Source: Uranotaenia lowii (taxonomy: Eukaryota; Arthropoda; Insecta; Diptera; Culicidae). Taken from it: a stretch of 64,000 nt of DNA. Positions 37,081 to 47,143 of the stretch are shown here, piece by piece. The translations under genes and the position numbers were made by a program. The stretch lies in the NCBI RefSeq assembly GCF_029784155.1, contig NC_073691.1, positions 65,292,839-65,356,838 of the forward strand, read 5' to 3'. The number at the start of each line of letters is the position of its first letter. Within the stretch, counting starts at the first letter, position 1. The notes beneath the pieces were generated by a model. The model was given only the letters and a program-made list of their open reading frames with translations, made no database searches and was not told where the DNA came from.

Positions 37081-37335
37081 TATTTTAAGTGGTGCGGATA
37101 TGTAAAAATTACATATAAAAACATACATACATAAAGTCAGTCATAAAATTGTCCGTACGGCACTATAAGTGAAATATTCTTGTTGCAACTTCGTGCTACA
37201 ATGATTATTTTTAATACGTAGTTTTAATTTGAAAAGGCCTGATATTCCTACTTGAAAACAATATCGCAAAGTAAGTAGTACCACTGACCACACTGACATG
37301 ACACTTAGAACAAAAATTCAACCATTTTCTGTCTA

Positions 37336-37405
37336 ATTTTTTGTTGTTAGATTTTGCAGGTTCGCAATACCGACAACAGGTGGCGAACCTGAAAAATTTG
37401 ACAAA
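37336..37405. repeat. Imperfect inverted repeat (hairpin)
   Basis: Two arms of about 28 bp share GCAGGTTCGC and its inverse GCGAACCTG across a 17-bp loop, with further TTTTTTGT/ACAAAAAA pairing outside. Could form a stem-loop; possibly the remains of a short element. Confidence 0.6.
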
Positions 37406-37698
37406 AAATGCCCTGTAGGAAAAATGGTCCTGTTAAGCCCGATTTTATCGTAGAAATTGCGTGTTTTATTTTTAAAGTTGGGTGACATTTACTAACTGGG
37501 ATAGCATTTCTTCAAATCGATCAATGCGCACTCTGGAATCGACATTGCGTACTGTTGGAAAAACTATCCAGAAAACGAAATCGAGTGTCCAGTCAGTATG
37601 GTCAGTGGTAGTACCTACTTGTAGTCGATCAATGCGCACTCTGCATTGCACAATGCAAGGAATATTTAAATAAGGTAGTGCCGAGAGCCATATTGGAT

Positions 37699-37718
37699 TT
37701 TTTGTGACGTCACAAAAA
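37699..37718. promoter_or_regulatory. Perfect 20-bp palindrome with a CRE core
   Basis: TTTTTGTGACGTCACAAAAA is fully self-complementary and contains TGACGTCA, the consensus site for CREB/ATF-type bZIP factors. There is no nearby supported gene, so a regulatory role is only possible. Confidence 0.35.
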
Positions 37719-38691
37719 CGATTGTATCGAAAATTTATGTGAGAATGGTAGGAATTAAAAAAAACGTTTTAGAATGAAATCGATCTCCAATTTCATTTTG
37801 AGTTTATTGTAAGGCCTCTATTTCACTATGTTCCCAACAAACACTTTTTGCTGAATAAACGCTAGAAAAATATCGTGGTTCAATTTTTAATCAGCAATAT
37901 GGCTGAAAGAAGGCCTCAAAAATTCACTAATTCACGTGTCTTCAGCCTTTAATCATCTTGATCTGGAGAAGTTATTCAGCAAACGTCATCAAACGTCAAT
38001 TGACGGATCAACCAAAAAAAAAAAAGAAAAAAAACCAGTGTCTATCCGATATTTGGCACCTACTTTTCCCCCTCTGTGTTGTTTGAGCGAACACCGAATC
38101 ACAAGAGGACGTGAGTAAGAAGCTATAGAAGCAATCGATATGGTCTAAAATGTGACTTACAATTTTAGTTGAGATAATTGCGGAAAATTCCAAACGTTAC
38201 TACGGAATTTTACAATTGGAACGTCAACTCGGCCCTGTGCGGGAGTTTTCTAGTTCACTCCGTAAGTTGCAGAAAACTTAGAAAAAATAAGCTCAAATTA
38301 ACAAAAACGTAACACTTGCAATAAAATTAAAGGAAAACTAGTGCGTTTCGAGATTTATCAGAAACATCCTGACCTCTTACTGAGTAGGGTTAAGGTAACA
38401 TTCAGTGTAACAATTATTTCGAACAACTCAACATTAATTTACTGATTCTCACTTGAAGGACATATCCTTCAAGTGAAGGTGTTTGTCCTGGGTAGGTGAA
38501 AAGGGTTGCGAACGTTTTCGCCGCCTCATTAAGCGAGTCTTTAGACCAGACCTACGGGCCAACGGAGGTCAATCCGCAATCTCCGGGTGCACGTGGTCGG
38601 TCGTCAAAACCGGACGTGTACCATCATCGAACCCAACAGTAAGTCTCATGCGAGCAGCGGTCAAGCAATCAGCCGCCCATTTCAGAAAGTG

Positions 38692-38724
38692 AGTTCAAGC
38701 GCAGACACCAGATACCCAGACTGA
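38692..38724 (-). promoter_or_regulatory. Initiator-like motif, inverted partner of 41,377-41,409
   Basis: On the minus strand this reads TCAGTCTGGGTATCTGGTGT followed by CTGCG, identical over 25 bp to the plus-strand motif at 41,377. TCAGT matches the arthropod initiator consensus. The stretch beyond it is GC-richer than its surroundings. Function uncertain. Confidence 0.3.
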
Positions 38725-38838
38725 TCAGTGGCGCTTGAATCCATACAACTACAAGTCGCCCAGAATCATACGCCATCTGTCGGGGCATCGTGAAACTACT
38801 GTGCTTCATCAAGAAAAAAAAATACACTTGATGATTAA

Positions 38839-39055
38839 CACGTTCGTCGCCACGCTCATTTTGGAAGTTTTGCAAGCCGGGCCCAAAGAAATTTTCAGAG
38901 AGAGAAAGCAAAGAGGGAGAACTCCCATATTTGAAACGTGTGGCGAAGCTGAGCGGTAAACTCAAGTAAGAGAGCGTCACCTGCTTTTTGATGTGACGGG
39001 GCCCCCCAGGAAATACACCCGTCTGCCGAATATGGGTGACATGGCGACGAACGTG
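38839..39055. mobile_element. Small TTAA-flanked (piggyBac-like) MITE
   Basis: A 217-bp element with perfect 14-bp inverted ends CACGTTCGTCGCCA, bounded by TTAA at 38,835-38,838 and 39,056-39,059. Interior is GC-richer than the flanks. No coding capacity. It lies inside the 6-kb inverted-repeat-bounded interval and is unrelated in its ends to the TTAA MITE at 25,629. Confidence 0.82.
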
Positions 39056-39833
39056 TTAACAAGCCAAATGAAAACCGTCTTGATTGAATCACCTATCAGT
39101 ATTTGAAATTCTATCTCAAATATTTTCACTATCGTTTTTGTCTTCAATGTAATTAACATTTGATTTACTTTAATTTAGTTTACTTTAATTTATTGTATCA
39201 TAATAAGAGATGAATGTTATACAAACAATGACTGCTGTTGATCGATTGAGATGAAAAAAAAAACAAACGCAACGTTATAGCGGTCCTCAGTTTAGAGCTA
39301 ATTATTTTTGCGATTCAGTTTTGATTTCAAAATTTATTTATCCGGCTGAGTAACAGTATGAAAATTATAATGTCTGTTATAAGTAATTCATTAAGTTCGG
39401 AATTGTTCGTCTTAATCTGAAAGGTTGACTGCGACCAAAAAGTCAAACTATACATAACTCCTTGAAAAACTTGAATTCTAATATTTATCTTAACTGTTTT
39501 TTGGCTCGTACCTAGATAGGTTTGAGGAGTCGTAGGGAAGAGTGCCACAATGTGGTAAATTCCTGGCAAACAAAAAAAGGTTTGAGGAGTGAAATAAGTT
39601 ATTGACATATATTGAATAATATTTAAATGTGATGAATGTATTGATAAGATCTTTAATCTTAATTGCCACTGAAAGTGTTCGTGATAGAATGCTGGTAGTT
39701 CACTAAAACTTATACATTTTTGGAAAAATGAACCCAGAAATGTATGTTTCAAATCCATTTCTCTTTGCTTCCGAAATGTTTTCAACTTTGACATTCAATA
39801 AAATTCTTTGATTCAAAGTTTTGTTAAAACCAT

Positions 39834-39868
39834 ATTTCGAAAGTAATTAAACTAATTACTTTCGAAAT
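39834..39868. repeat. Perfect inverted repeat with 16-bp arms
   Basis: ATTTCGAAAGTAATTA and its exact reverse complement are separated by AAC. Such a short loop would extrude readily as a hairpin or cruciform. No neighbouring gene explains it. Confidence 0.75.
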
Positions 39869-41376
39869 CCATTCTTCAAAAAACTATAATTTTGAATAAG
39901 GGTCATTTTAATGTTCCTTAACCGATGCCCAGTAAATAAGAAATAACTTCGCTGTAACTAAACTTAAATATCGATTTCAATGCTTTTCCACACCACCAAA
40001 ACGAATTTTGAATGGTAAAAGAACAGTACTATCTTGATGCAAACGAAAGTTATTTTTATTTTCTTGTCGTTTTATGGAATGTCAAATATCGTATGGCTGT
40101 GTGAGTGGAATCATTTAATGTTTTGATTTTTATGTGACGAACTCACGTTTGTTTTATTTTACCCATGGATAAAATCAATTACTCGTACGATATTCAAATA
40201 ATGGTTCGAAATTTAACCAAAAAAGTAATAATGAAAAAAATACTTAACAACAGAACAGGAAAAGCTAAGCTATTTTTACTAAACAGACTTAGAAATAGTA
40301 CTAAACTTGCAGGAAAATGCATCATCTCGAAGCCAAAAATATTTTTTCCATAACTGCCTCTTCCAATGGGCGGTAAAAGGGCTAGTTCGATATCCAAGTT
40401 TAGTTAGATATTTTAAAAAGAAGACATTTCTCGAATGTGACTAAATTTTTCATAGAAAGGGAAGTTTTAGGATTTATTGGAGAAAAAAGTAAATAAAAAT
40501 CTGACTCCGGTTTTTGTTGTAGACGGTGACTTAATGGTATATTTCGTTGTTGCGATTCTCATTAAGCTTCTTCTGTTAACAAAACATTGCTTTACAAATT
40601 CTGTAAATATCACCTCTACTTTTGTTTTATTCAGTTTTTGTAAACCTCTATAAATGCGGCATTTCGGCTAGGTGAAGGGTTTTGAGAAACTTTAACTGAA
40701 ACAGATTGTTCAACAAAATTTTGTAAGAATCTCGTTCATTCGACTGATTTAACAGTTCTAAACAGTAATATAATTTAAAGCCACATTCATTTGCAATATA
40801 CAATCTGTGGAATGTTTTACGATGTCATTTGTCGTTTTCTCAACAAATCCTAGATCGTTTTATAACTATTTACAAATAATTGGGTTTGTCACAATATTTT
40901 TCTACTCGGGAAACTTGAACTTACCCTTGACGGAGGTTTTGGGGTTAACGAAATCTTGCAGTTGAAAGTGATCTTCACAAATGAAGCCAAAGATGTCATA
41001 AAATGGTTATTTTTCAACCACAACGCAATAAGGAAGTGGAGCAGAAAATCTCAAGTTTTCATTCAATTTTCATTTCTGTCGAAGTCGATGTATTTTTTAT
41101 AAGCTTTATGGTTGAATTCTAACCACATTTGGTTAATGCGCTCCAATTCAAAAGCGATTCTTTAGTGGTTTTCGAAATATATCGTATTATTTTTTTTCTA
41201 TCAAAAGTAGGTAATCAAAAACGACCGTGTTCATCGCTAGATGTAGAAAAACAAATTGCACAATGCAAATGTGTGTGTGATATATCGAGATTTTTCCTTT
41301 TGTGAATGTGGCCGTTAGTTTCACGATAACCCGTAGATAGCGCTGCGGAACAAGCGCCAAAATCAGCCTTCAGTGG
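39869..41376. other. AT-rich spacer, no gene seen
   Basis: Includes 40,748-40,910, which is a diverged match to 63,609-63,795. The 62-codon frame at 40,165-40,353 has no recognisable motif. Confidence 0.45.
40748..40910 (+). repeat. Diverged dispersed repeat, copy 1
   Basis: Shares an ordered set of short blocks with 63,609-63,795: AACAG..TAAACAGTAA.ATAA.TTAA, GCCA.ATTCA, GATCGTTTTA-like and CACAATATTTT..TACTCGGG-like. Old repeat; ends not defined. Confidence 0.4.
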
Positions 41377-41530
41377 TCAGTCTGGGTATCTGGTGTCTGC
41401 GGTTCAAGTTTAGCCGTCCTCGAGGGAAGTGCACCAACGTAGTCGGGACATACGCGCGCCAGCGAGAGGATCCATCAACAGCCGCTGCCGAGAGAGGAGC
41501 TACGCACCGCAGCCGAAAACAGGTCAGATA
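41377..41530 (+). promoter_or_regulatory. Possible promoter and non-coding first exon
   Basis: A GC-rich island in AT-rich DNA. It begins with an initiator-like TCAGTCTGGG and ends near AACAGGTCAG (about 41,520), which could be a splice donor. No coding exon downstream could be identified, so this is a candidate only. It equally could be part of a retroelement leader, since the first 25 bp occur again inverted at 38,692-38,724. Confidence 0.25.
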
Positions 41531-43093
41531 ATTTGATTTTTATATTGAGTGATTGTTCGAAACCCGCTGGGGGAAAGAGTTTATTTGCGAAATACGAGAA
41601 TACGTGTGGAGTTAAAAAAGAAACTCTCAACAAGATAATCCGTCTAAAGAGTCTTGATACCGTGAGACGAGGGCTAGAAAATTGATCTTTGGTTTTTAAT
41701 AATCGCAGTTAGTTGAAGCCCCGCATTGGTTCTCTGGTTTCGGGTTGGGTTAACTTATATGTGCTCGTGGAACGATTGGAAGTTTTAAATTTAAATTTTG
41801 TACGGGACCTGCCTTGAGAAGTCTCACCGGGCGTAACTTTACATGCTCCTCCACATGCAATTGCGATTTTCGCTGATGCTTGGCGCTTAAGTGGAGTAAG
41901 TTAAATTAAATTTCACTCACCATTCTGTGACCCGTTACAAGGTTGAACAAAAGCTGAAAAAGTGTTTTGGAAGCAACTCTTCAACTCCTCCCGTTGGCTG
42001 CACTGAGACTTCTTTAAACGCTGAAACAAGGTTATAGTTTGTCTTTATTCAACCATTAAGCTGAAGCAGCAATTACGCTTTAGCTCAGCTTTTGTTCAGC
42101 GAATTGCCGTTCTTAAGCAGCCAAAATGTTTATTAGGTTATGAAGTTTGTTGGTCTTTGGAAGATTGCATTATGTTTTTTTTTCTTAATTTATTAATGAA
42201 TGCAATGTGTCGCCTTGATGCTAAAACGTGCAAAAATGAAGAAAATATCAGCTTCAAAAAGGTCTAGCTGGTAGATATTGAGTGTTCAACTGATTGTCAT
42301 GATTTTAATACAACCCGTTTACCATATACAACCCTTATGTAGAACAATTAACATCAATTCATGATTGTTAACTCAGTTAACTAAAATGCCAATAAAAGAT
42401 TGTGGTTTTGTATAAAAAATTGTGTTTTGATCACTTTATTGTAAAGCGGAGCTTAAACTGCACTGACTTGAACATTTTCATGGAAGACTTTGAACTAATT
42501 TTAAAGAGTTGCAAATTTCAGTAGTAAAAATCCACCATTTTTTCGAAATTCGATGGTCAATTTTACAGAAAAATTATTCGAAAATGCAACTTTTTATGCA
42601 CCCATCTTGAAGAGGAAGAATCCCCCTACAATAACATGTTTTCAAAGTGGAAAATTTCCAGCAGTTTCTTCGAATTATCAAAAAGTAAAAGTTTCCTATT
42701 AAATTACCAGATTTTCCGTGATTGTGAGGTCTCAGCCTGTACCAATACTGAAGCAGGGCTGCCTTGGCACTACCTTTTTTAAATATTCCTTGGCCAAAAT
42801 GTTCAAAACTGAGTGAATAATAATCCCAGAAAATTTGTCTGACATCTGAGCAAAGTTAAGAATATTTAAAAAAAAAACTTAAGTTTCAGTTTACAGACAA
42901 TTTTTGTCTTTTTTTTTACTCTGTGCAGTATATTATACATATAAAAAATCAGTTCTTTCTATGAGTAAAGTGATATATTGATATAAACAGATAATTTTTA
43001 TTTACACAAACTGAGTATATTTAAGTTTCATTTCTGCTCATCTCTGTTGATTTAGATATCTGTTAAGAGTATTTTGATGTAGATTATAAAGGT
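41531..43093. other. Spacer, no gene seen
   Basis: Intron-like or intergenic AT-rich sequence; no gene or further element end found apart from the inward inverted motif at 42,763-42,792. Confidence 0.4.
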
Positions 43094-43123
43094 GTACGGA
43101 CAATTTTTGACTAACTTTATGTA

Positions 43124-44217
43124 GTCCAACTCATCTTATTAGATTTGAATATTCAATAAATTTCAAGGCCTTTTAAAGGCCTATTTTATGATTTCCGATG
43201 AAAAATGACATATGACATTTATGTGCATTTGAAAAATTAAAAAAAAAAACCTGCAAAAATCATCTAGGAATTGCTAAGTTGTTAAAATGAACCAAACTTG
43301 CCCTTAATGGTGACACATTATTTTAGTTTTTTCTATAGTTCTCATAAAGCCTTCGGGCAAATAAAAAACGATGTTAAAGAAATTTTTCTTAGGGATTTTC
43401 TTGAGAACTCCGGAAAATAATGACTGCCTATTTAGGATTTCTAGTACACCATTATGGAATTTTTATCTCAAACCTCTAAATGCATACACCATCATTAACA
43501 TCGTTAGACGCGCGATTTTTTTTATACCTACCTATTAGCACACTCAGCATACCTCGCCTAAAGAAAAAAAAAAAATCCGTATGTAAACGTACCTTCCCCC
43601 CTTAAAAAAGAATATATCCATACAAATTTGTTTAAACTTTTCCACGAAATACCCGAGTGTGGCAGTCTTTTCTTGAAGGGGGGGGGGGGGGGGGGGGGAT
43701 TATCATACTTCGGAGGATGATTCGGTCTTATAAACTTCTCCACTCCAATGATTACGCCGAACTGTTCAGGAGTTTCTGCGTCCATTGAGGCCATACTCAC
43801 ATAGCACACCTTTTATATGTGAGATTTCGAACATTTGAATCTCTTTTTTGGTTGAAATGCATATTTCGAGTTTTACGCTGTGTTTTTGGATATACGAATG
43901 ATTTTCACTCCGAATCTGACCAACAATACACCAAAGTTTTAACATAACCGACAAATCCTTTCCAAAATAGATCCACTAATCCAAAATTTATGAAAAAAAA
44001 ACCGTTTACACTTCTCATCCTTCTTGGCGAAGAATGTGATGTTATACGAAAAACATTCGATAGGAATGTGGCTCGTTGATTTATCATTTTCCTTTTTTCC
44101 GGCTCTTCAATTTCAATTTCGCCAAGAGATTGGTCTTATATTTTTTCCTCTTCAATTTCTCCTTTGGCTACCAGCGATCCATCCAAGCTGAATGCAATTG
44201 CAAAACATAAGTTTTTC
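43124..44217. other. Spacer with a 21-bp poly-G run, no gene seen
   Basis: An unbroken G-run covers 43,678-43,698. Overlapping minus-strand frames (43,558-44,087) are interrupted and carry no recognisable domain. Confidence 0.5.
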
Positions 44218-44485
44218 TTCTCTATAGGCCTTTTTTTTTTTTTTTTTTTTTTTTAATATGTCTTTATTTGTATCAAATCATCATTACACTTATATTACAT
44301 TATTGCATTAAACTAGGTGTTCAGCTCAATAATGAACTGTTCATAGCCCTATAAGTAACTAGATTATAAAAATTTATTTATAAGATTTTAATTTGCTGAG
44401 CGCAATCAAGTTTTTAATGTAGGAGAACGACCTGTAATAGCAAAAATATTTTATACTTAAAACTAAACACTATCTTAAAATTAAA

Positions 44486-47143
44486 CTAAACATAAAGAGA
44501 ACGAATCTCTGCGATGGCAGACTGCATCGATTTGCCTCTGAAGTTGGAGATGATTTTGTTGGCCATCTCTTCGATCGATTCAATGCCCGCAATCCGATGA
44601 AGATCTTCGGTGCTGTGCCAAGGTGGAAGCCGCAAAATCATTTTCAGAACTTTGTTCTGAATCCTCTGGATGGCTTTCTTCCTCGTCGCGCAGCAGCTAG
44701 ACCAAATCGGAACTGCATACATGATCGCTGGTCGGAAAACTTGTTTGAAGATGAGCATCTTATTTCGCAGACACAACCGGGATTTCCTGTTGATGAGAGA
44801 ATAAAGAGATTTAGTGTATTTATTACATTTAGATTGAATATCGTCAATGTGATTTTTAAAAGTAAGATTCCGATCAAGTGTAAGTCCCAAGTACTTAACG
44901 TGATCAGACCATTCTAATGAAACTCCATTAAAAGTTATGGAATGATTTTCATTAGGTTTTAAAAAATTTGCTCTTGGCTTATGGGGAAATAAAATAAGTT
45001 GAGTTTTGGAAGCGTTAGGAGAAATTTTCCACATTTTCAAGTAATTCAAAAAGGAATTTAAATTTTGTTGCAATCTACTGCGTACCACCCGTAAATTTCG
45101 ACCTTTGGCTGAAAGCAAAGTGTCATCAGCAAATAATCTTCTACCTTTTCCTTCTGGTACATCAGGAAGATCAGAAGTAAAAATATTATATAAAATTGGC
45201 CCAAGTATACTACCCTGAGGGACACCAGCTCTAATGGGTGTCCTTTCAGAGCATGAATTTTGATAGCTTACTTGTAAGGTTCGGCTAGTCAAATAATTTT
45301 GAATAATTTTGGTGAGATATACAGGAAAATCAAATCGAGCTAATTTAGCTACTAAACCTTTGTGCCAAACACTGTCAAAAGCTTTTTCAATATCAAGAAG
45401 AGCAACACCAGTTGAATAACCTTCAGATTTGCTAGCGTTAATCATATTAGTTACACTCAAAAGTTGATGTGTAGTAGAATGTCCATGACGAAAACCAAAT
45501 TGTTCATCAGGGAAAATAGAATTCTGATTAATGTGAATCATCATTCTATTCAAAATAACTCTCTCAAATAGTTTACTTAAAGAAGGAAGCAAACTAATTG
45601 GTCGATAACTTGAAGGCTCTGAAGCACTTTTTCCAGGTTTCAAAATTGGAGTTATTTTGGCATTTTTCCATTTATTAGGAAAATAAGCCAAATGAAAACA
45701 TTTGTTGAAGATTTTAACTAAAAAATTTAAAGTGCTTTCAGGCAACTTCTTAATAAGAATATAGAAAATCCCATCTTCCCCTGGAGCTTTCATATTTTTA
45801 AATTTTTTGAAAATCAATTTAAGTTCATCAATATTTGTCTCACAAGAACTTTCAAACACATTTTGCTTGGAAAGAATATCATCAAATTCTAGGGAAATTT
45901 GAGCATCAATTGGACTTACAACGTTTAAATTAAAATCATGAGCAGACTCAAATTGTTGGGCTAATTTTTGAGCCTTTTCTGAATTAGTTAAAAGAAGTTT
46001 ATCCCCATCTTTCAAAGTAGGAATTGGCTTCTGGGGCTTTTTCAAAATTTTAGTTAATTTCCAAAATGGCTTTGAGTAGGGTTTTATATCCTCTACTGCT
46101 TTAGCAAAATTTTCATTACGAATGAAATTTAAACGACGTTTGATCTCTTTTTGAAGGTCGCAATAAATTAATTTCAAATAAGGATCCCTAGTTCGTTGAT
46201 ATTGACGTCGACGAATGTTTTTCAGTCGTATCAAAAACTGAAGATCATCATCAATTAAAGGTTGATTAAATTTATGTTTAACTTTAGGTATTGAAGCGGC
46301 TTTAGCATTGACTATTGAAGTTGTCAAATTTTCTACAGCCAAATCAATATCTTCTATTGAATTCAGTGAAACGTTGACATCTAAAATACGTTCAATAAAA
46401 TTCATATATCGCTCCCAGTTAGCCTTTTGAAAATTAAAAGTTGATTTTAAAGGGTTTTCAATGGGACTTTGGGATAAAGAAAATGTTACTGGAAGGTGGT
46501 CTGAATCGAGGTCCGCATGAGTAACTAATTGACTACAATGCTCGCCTAAATCCGTTAGAACCAAATCAATTGTGGAGGGATTTCTAATTGAAGAAAAACA
46601 AGTATGCCCATTAGGATATTCAACAGTATAATAACCTGCAGAGCAGTCATTAAACAAAATATTCCCATTTGAATTTGATGAAATATTATTCCAAGATCGG
46701 TGTTTTGCATTAAAGTCACCAATAATAAAAAATTTAGATTTATTTCTGGTGAGTTTTTGTAAATCTCCCTTCAAAAAATTTTTCTGTTCACCGCTACATT
46801 GGAAAGGCAAATATGCGGCAACAATTATAATTTTCCCCATAGAAGTTTCTAATTCAATTCCAATTGTTTCTAAGACTTTTGTATTGAAAGAAGGAAGAAG
46901 TCTAAATTTGAGACGACTATTGATGACAATAGCTACACCCCCACCTTGTCGATCAAGTCGATCATTTCGTAAAATTTTAAAGAAAGCATTGCTTTTCAAG
47001 TTATTGTCTGGCTTTAAAAAAGTTTCAGTGATGGCAGCAATATGTATGTTTTGAGTTTTCAAAAATAGAAAGAATTCATCTTGGTTAGCCAGCAAAGATC
47101 TAGCATTCCAATTCATAATATTTAAACATCTATTTGGATCCAT
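44486..47143 (-). CDS. LINE ORF2: endonuclease and reverse transcriptase
   Basis: This enzyme nicks chromosomal DNA and copies the element's RNA into the nick (target-primed reverse transcription). It has 885 residues, normal for Jockey-clade ORF2. The N-terminal apurinic-type endonuclease (about 1-225) keeps its key residues: Asn in NWNARSL (near 13), Glu in ITETFL (40), Asp in GDFNAKH (143), STIDLVLTD (near 195) and the His in SDHLPV (216). Reverse transcriptase follows: KAPGEDGI (452-459), YRPISLLP (513-520), motif A DIEKAFDSVW with Asp584, AGVPQGSILGP (639-649) and the catalytic FADD (671-674). A thumb and C-terminal region run to RSLYV. There is no RNase H domain, as in other Jockey elements. 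The whole frame is open, with all catalytic residues present, so activity is plausible. Confidence 0.96.
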   Translation of the reverse strand: MDPNRCLNIMNWNARSLLANQDEFFLFLKTQNIHIAAITETFLKPDNNLKSNAFFKILRNDRLDRQGGGVAIVINSRLKFRLLPSFNTKVLETIGIELETSMGKIIIVAAYLPFQCSGEQKNFLKGDLQKLTRNKSKFFIIGDFNAKHRSWNNISSNSNGNILFNDCSAGYYTVEYPNGHTCFSSIRNPSTIDLVLTDLGEHCSQLVTHADLDSDHLPVTFSLSQSPIENPLKSTFNFQKANWERYMNFIERILDVNVSLNSIEDIDLAVENLTTSIVNAKAASIPKVKHKFNQPLIDDDLQFLIRLKNIRRRQYQRTRDPYLKLIYCDLQKEIKRRLNFIRNENFAKAVEDIKPYSKPFWKLTKILKKPQKPIPTLKDGDKLLLTNSEKAQKLAQQFESAHDFNLNVVSPIDAQISLEFDDILSKQNVFESSCETNIDELKLIFKKFKNMKAPGEDGIFYILIKKLPESTLNFLVKIFNKCFHLAYFPNKWKNAKITPILKPGKSASEPSSYRPISLLPSLSKLFERVILNRMMIHINQNSIFPDEQFGFRHGHSTTHQLLSVTNMINASKSEGYSTGVALLDIEKAFDSVWHKGLVAKLARFDFPVYLTKIIQNYLTSRTLQVSYQNSCSERTPIRAGVPQGSILGPILYNIFTSDLPDVPEGKGRRLFADDTLLSAKGRNLRVVRSRLQQNLNSFLNYLKMWKISPNASKTQLILFPHKPRANFLKPNENHSITFNGVSLEWSDHVKYLGLTLDRNLTFKNHIDDIQSKCNKYTKSLYSLINRKSRLCLRNKMLIFKQVFRPAIMYAVPIWSSCCATRKKAIQRIQNKVLKMILRLPPWHSTEDLHRIAGIESIEEMANKIISNFRGKSMQSAIAEIRSLYV

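Larger units (their letters stand above)
37130..43121. mobile_element. Candidate 6-kb element bounded by Tc1-like inverted repeats
   Basis: Left end CATAAAGTCAGTCATAAAAT then TGTCCGTAC (37,130-37,158). Right end, reversed, CATAAAGTTAGTCAAAAATT then GTCCGTAC (43,094-43,121). The two align over about 29 bp with one substitution and one gap. TA flanks both (37,128-37,129 and 43,122-43,123). A second inverted match lies further in: CAAGGAATATTTAAATAAGG plus TAGTGCCGAG at 37,656-37,685 faces 42,763-42,792. Two nested inverted pairs favour one element, but two separate small insertions would also explain it. No transposase frame is visible, and 6 kb is long for this class. Confidence 0.45.

Noticed and set aside
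43678..43698. G-run as a G-quadruplex or regulatory element
   Set aside because: A plain 21-bp homopolymer without spaced G-tracts; likely replication slippage or sequencing noise.
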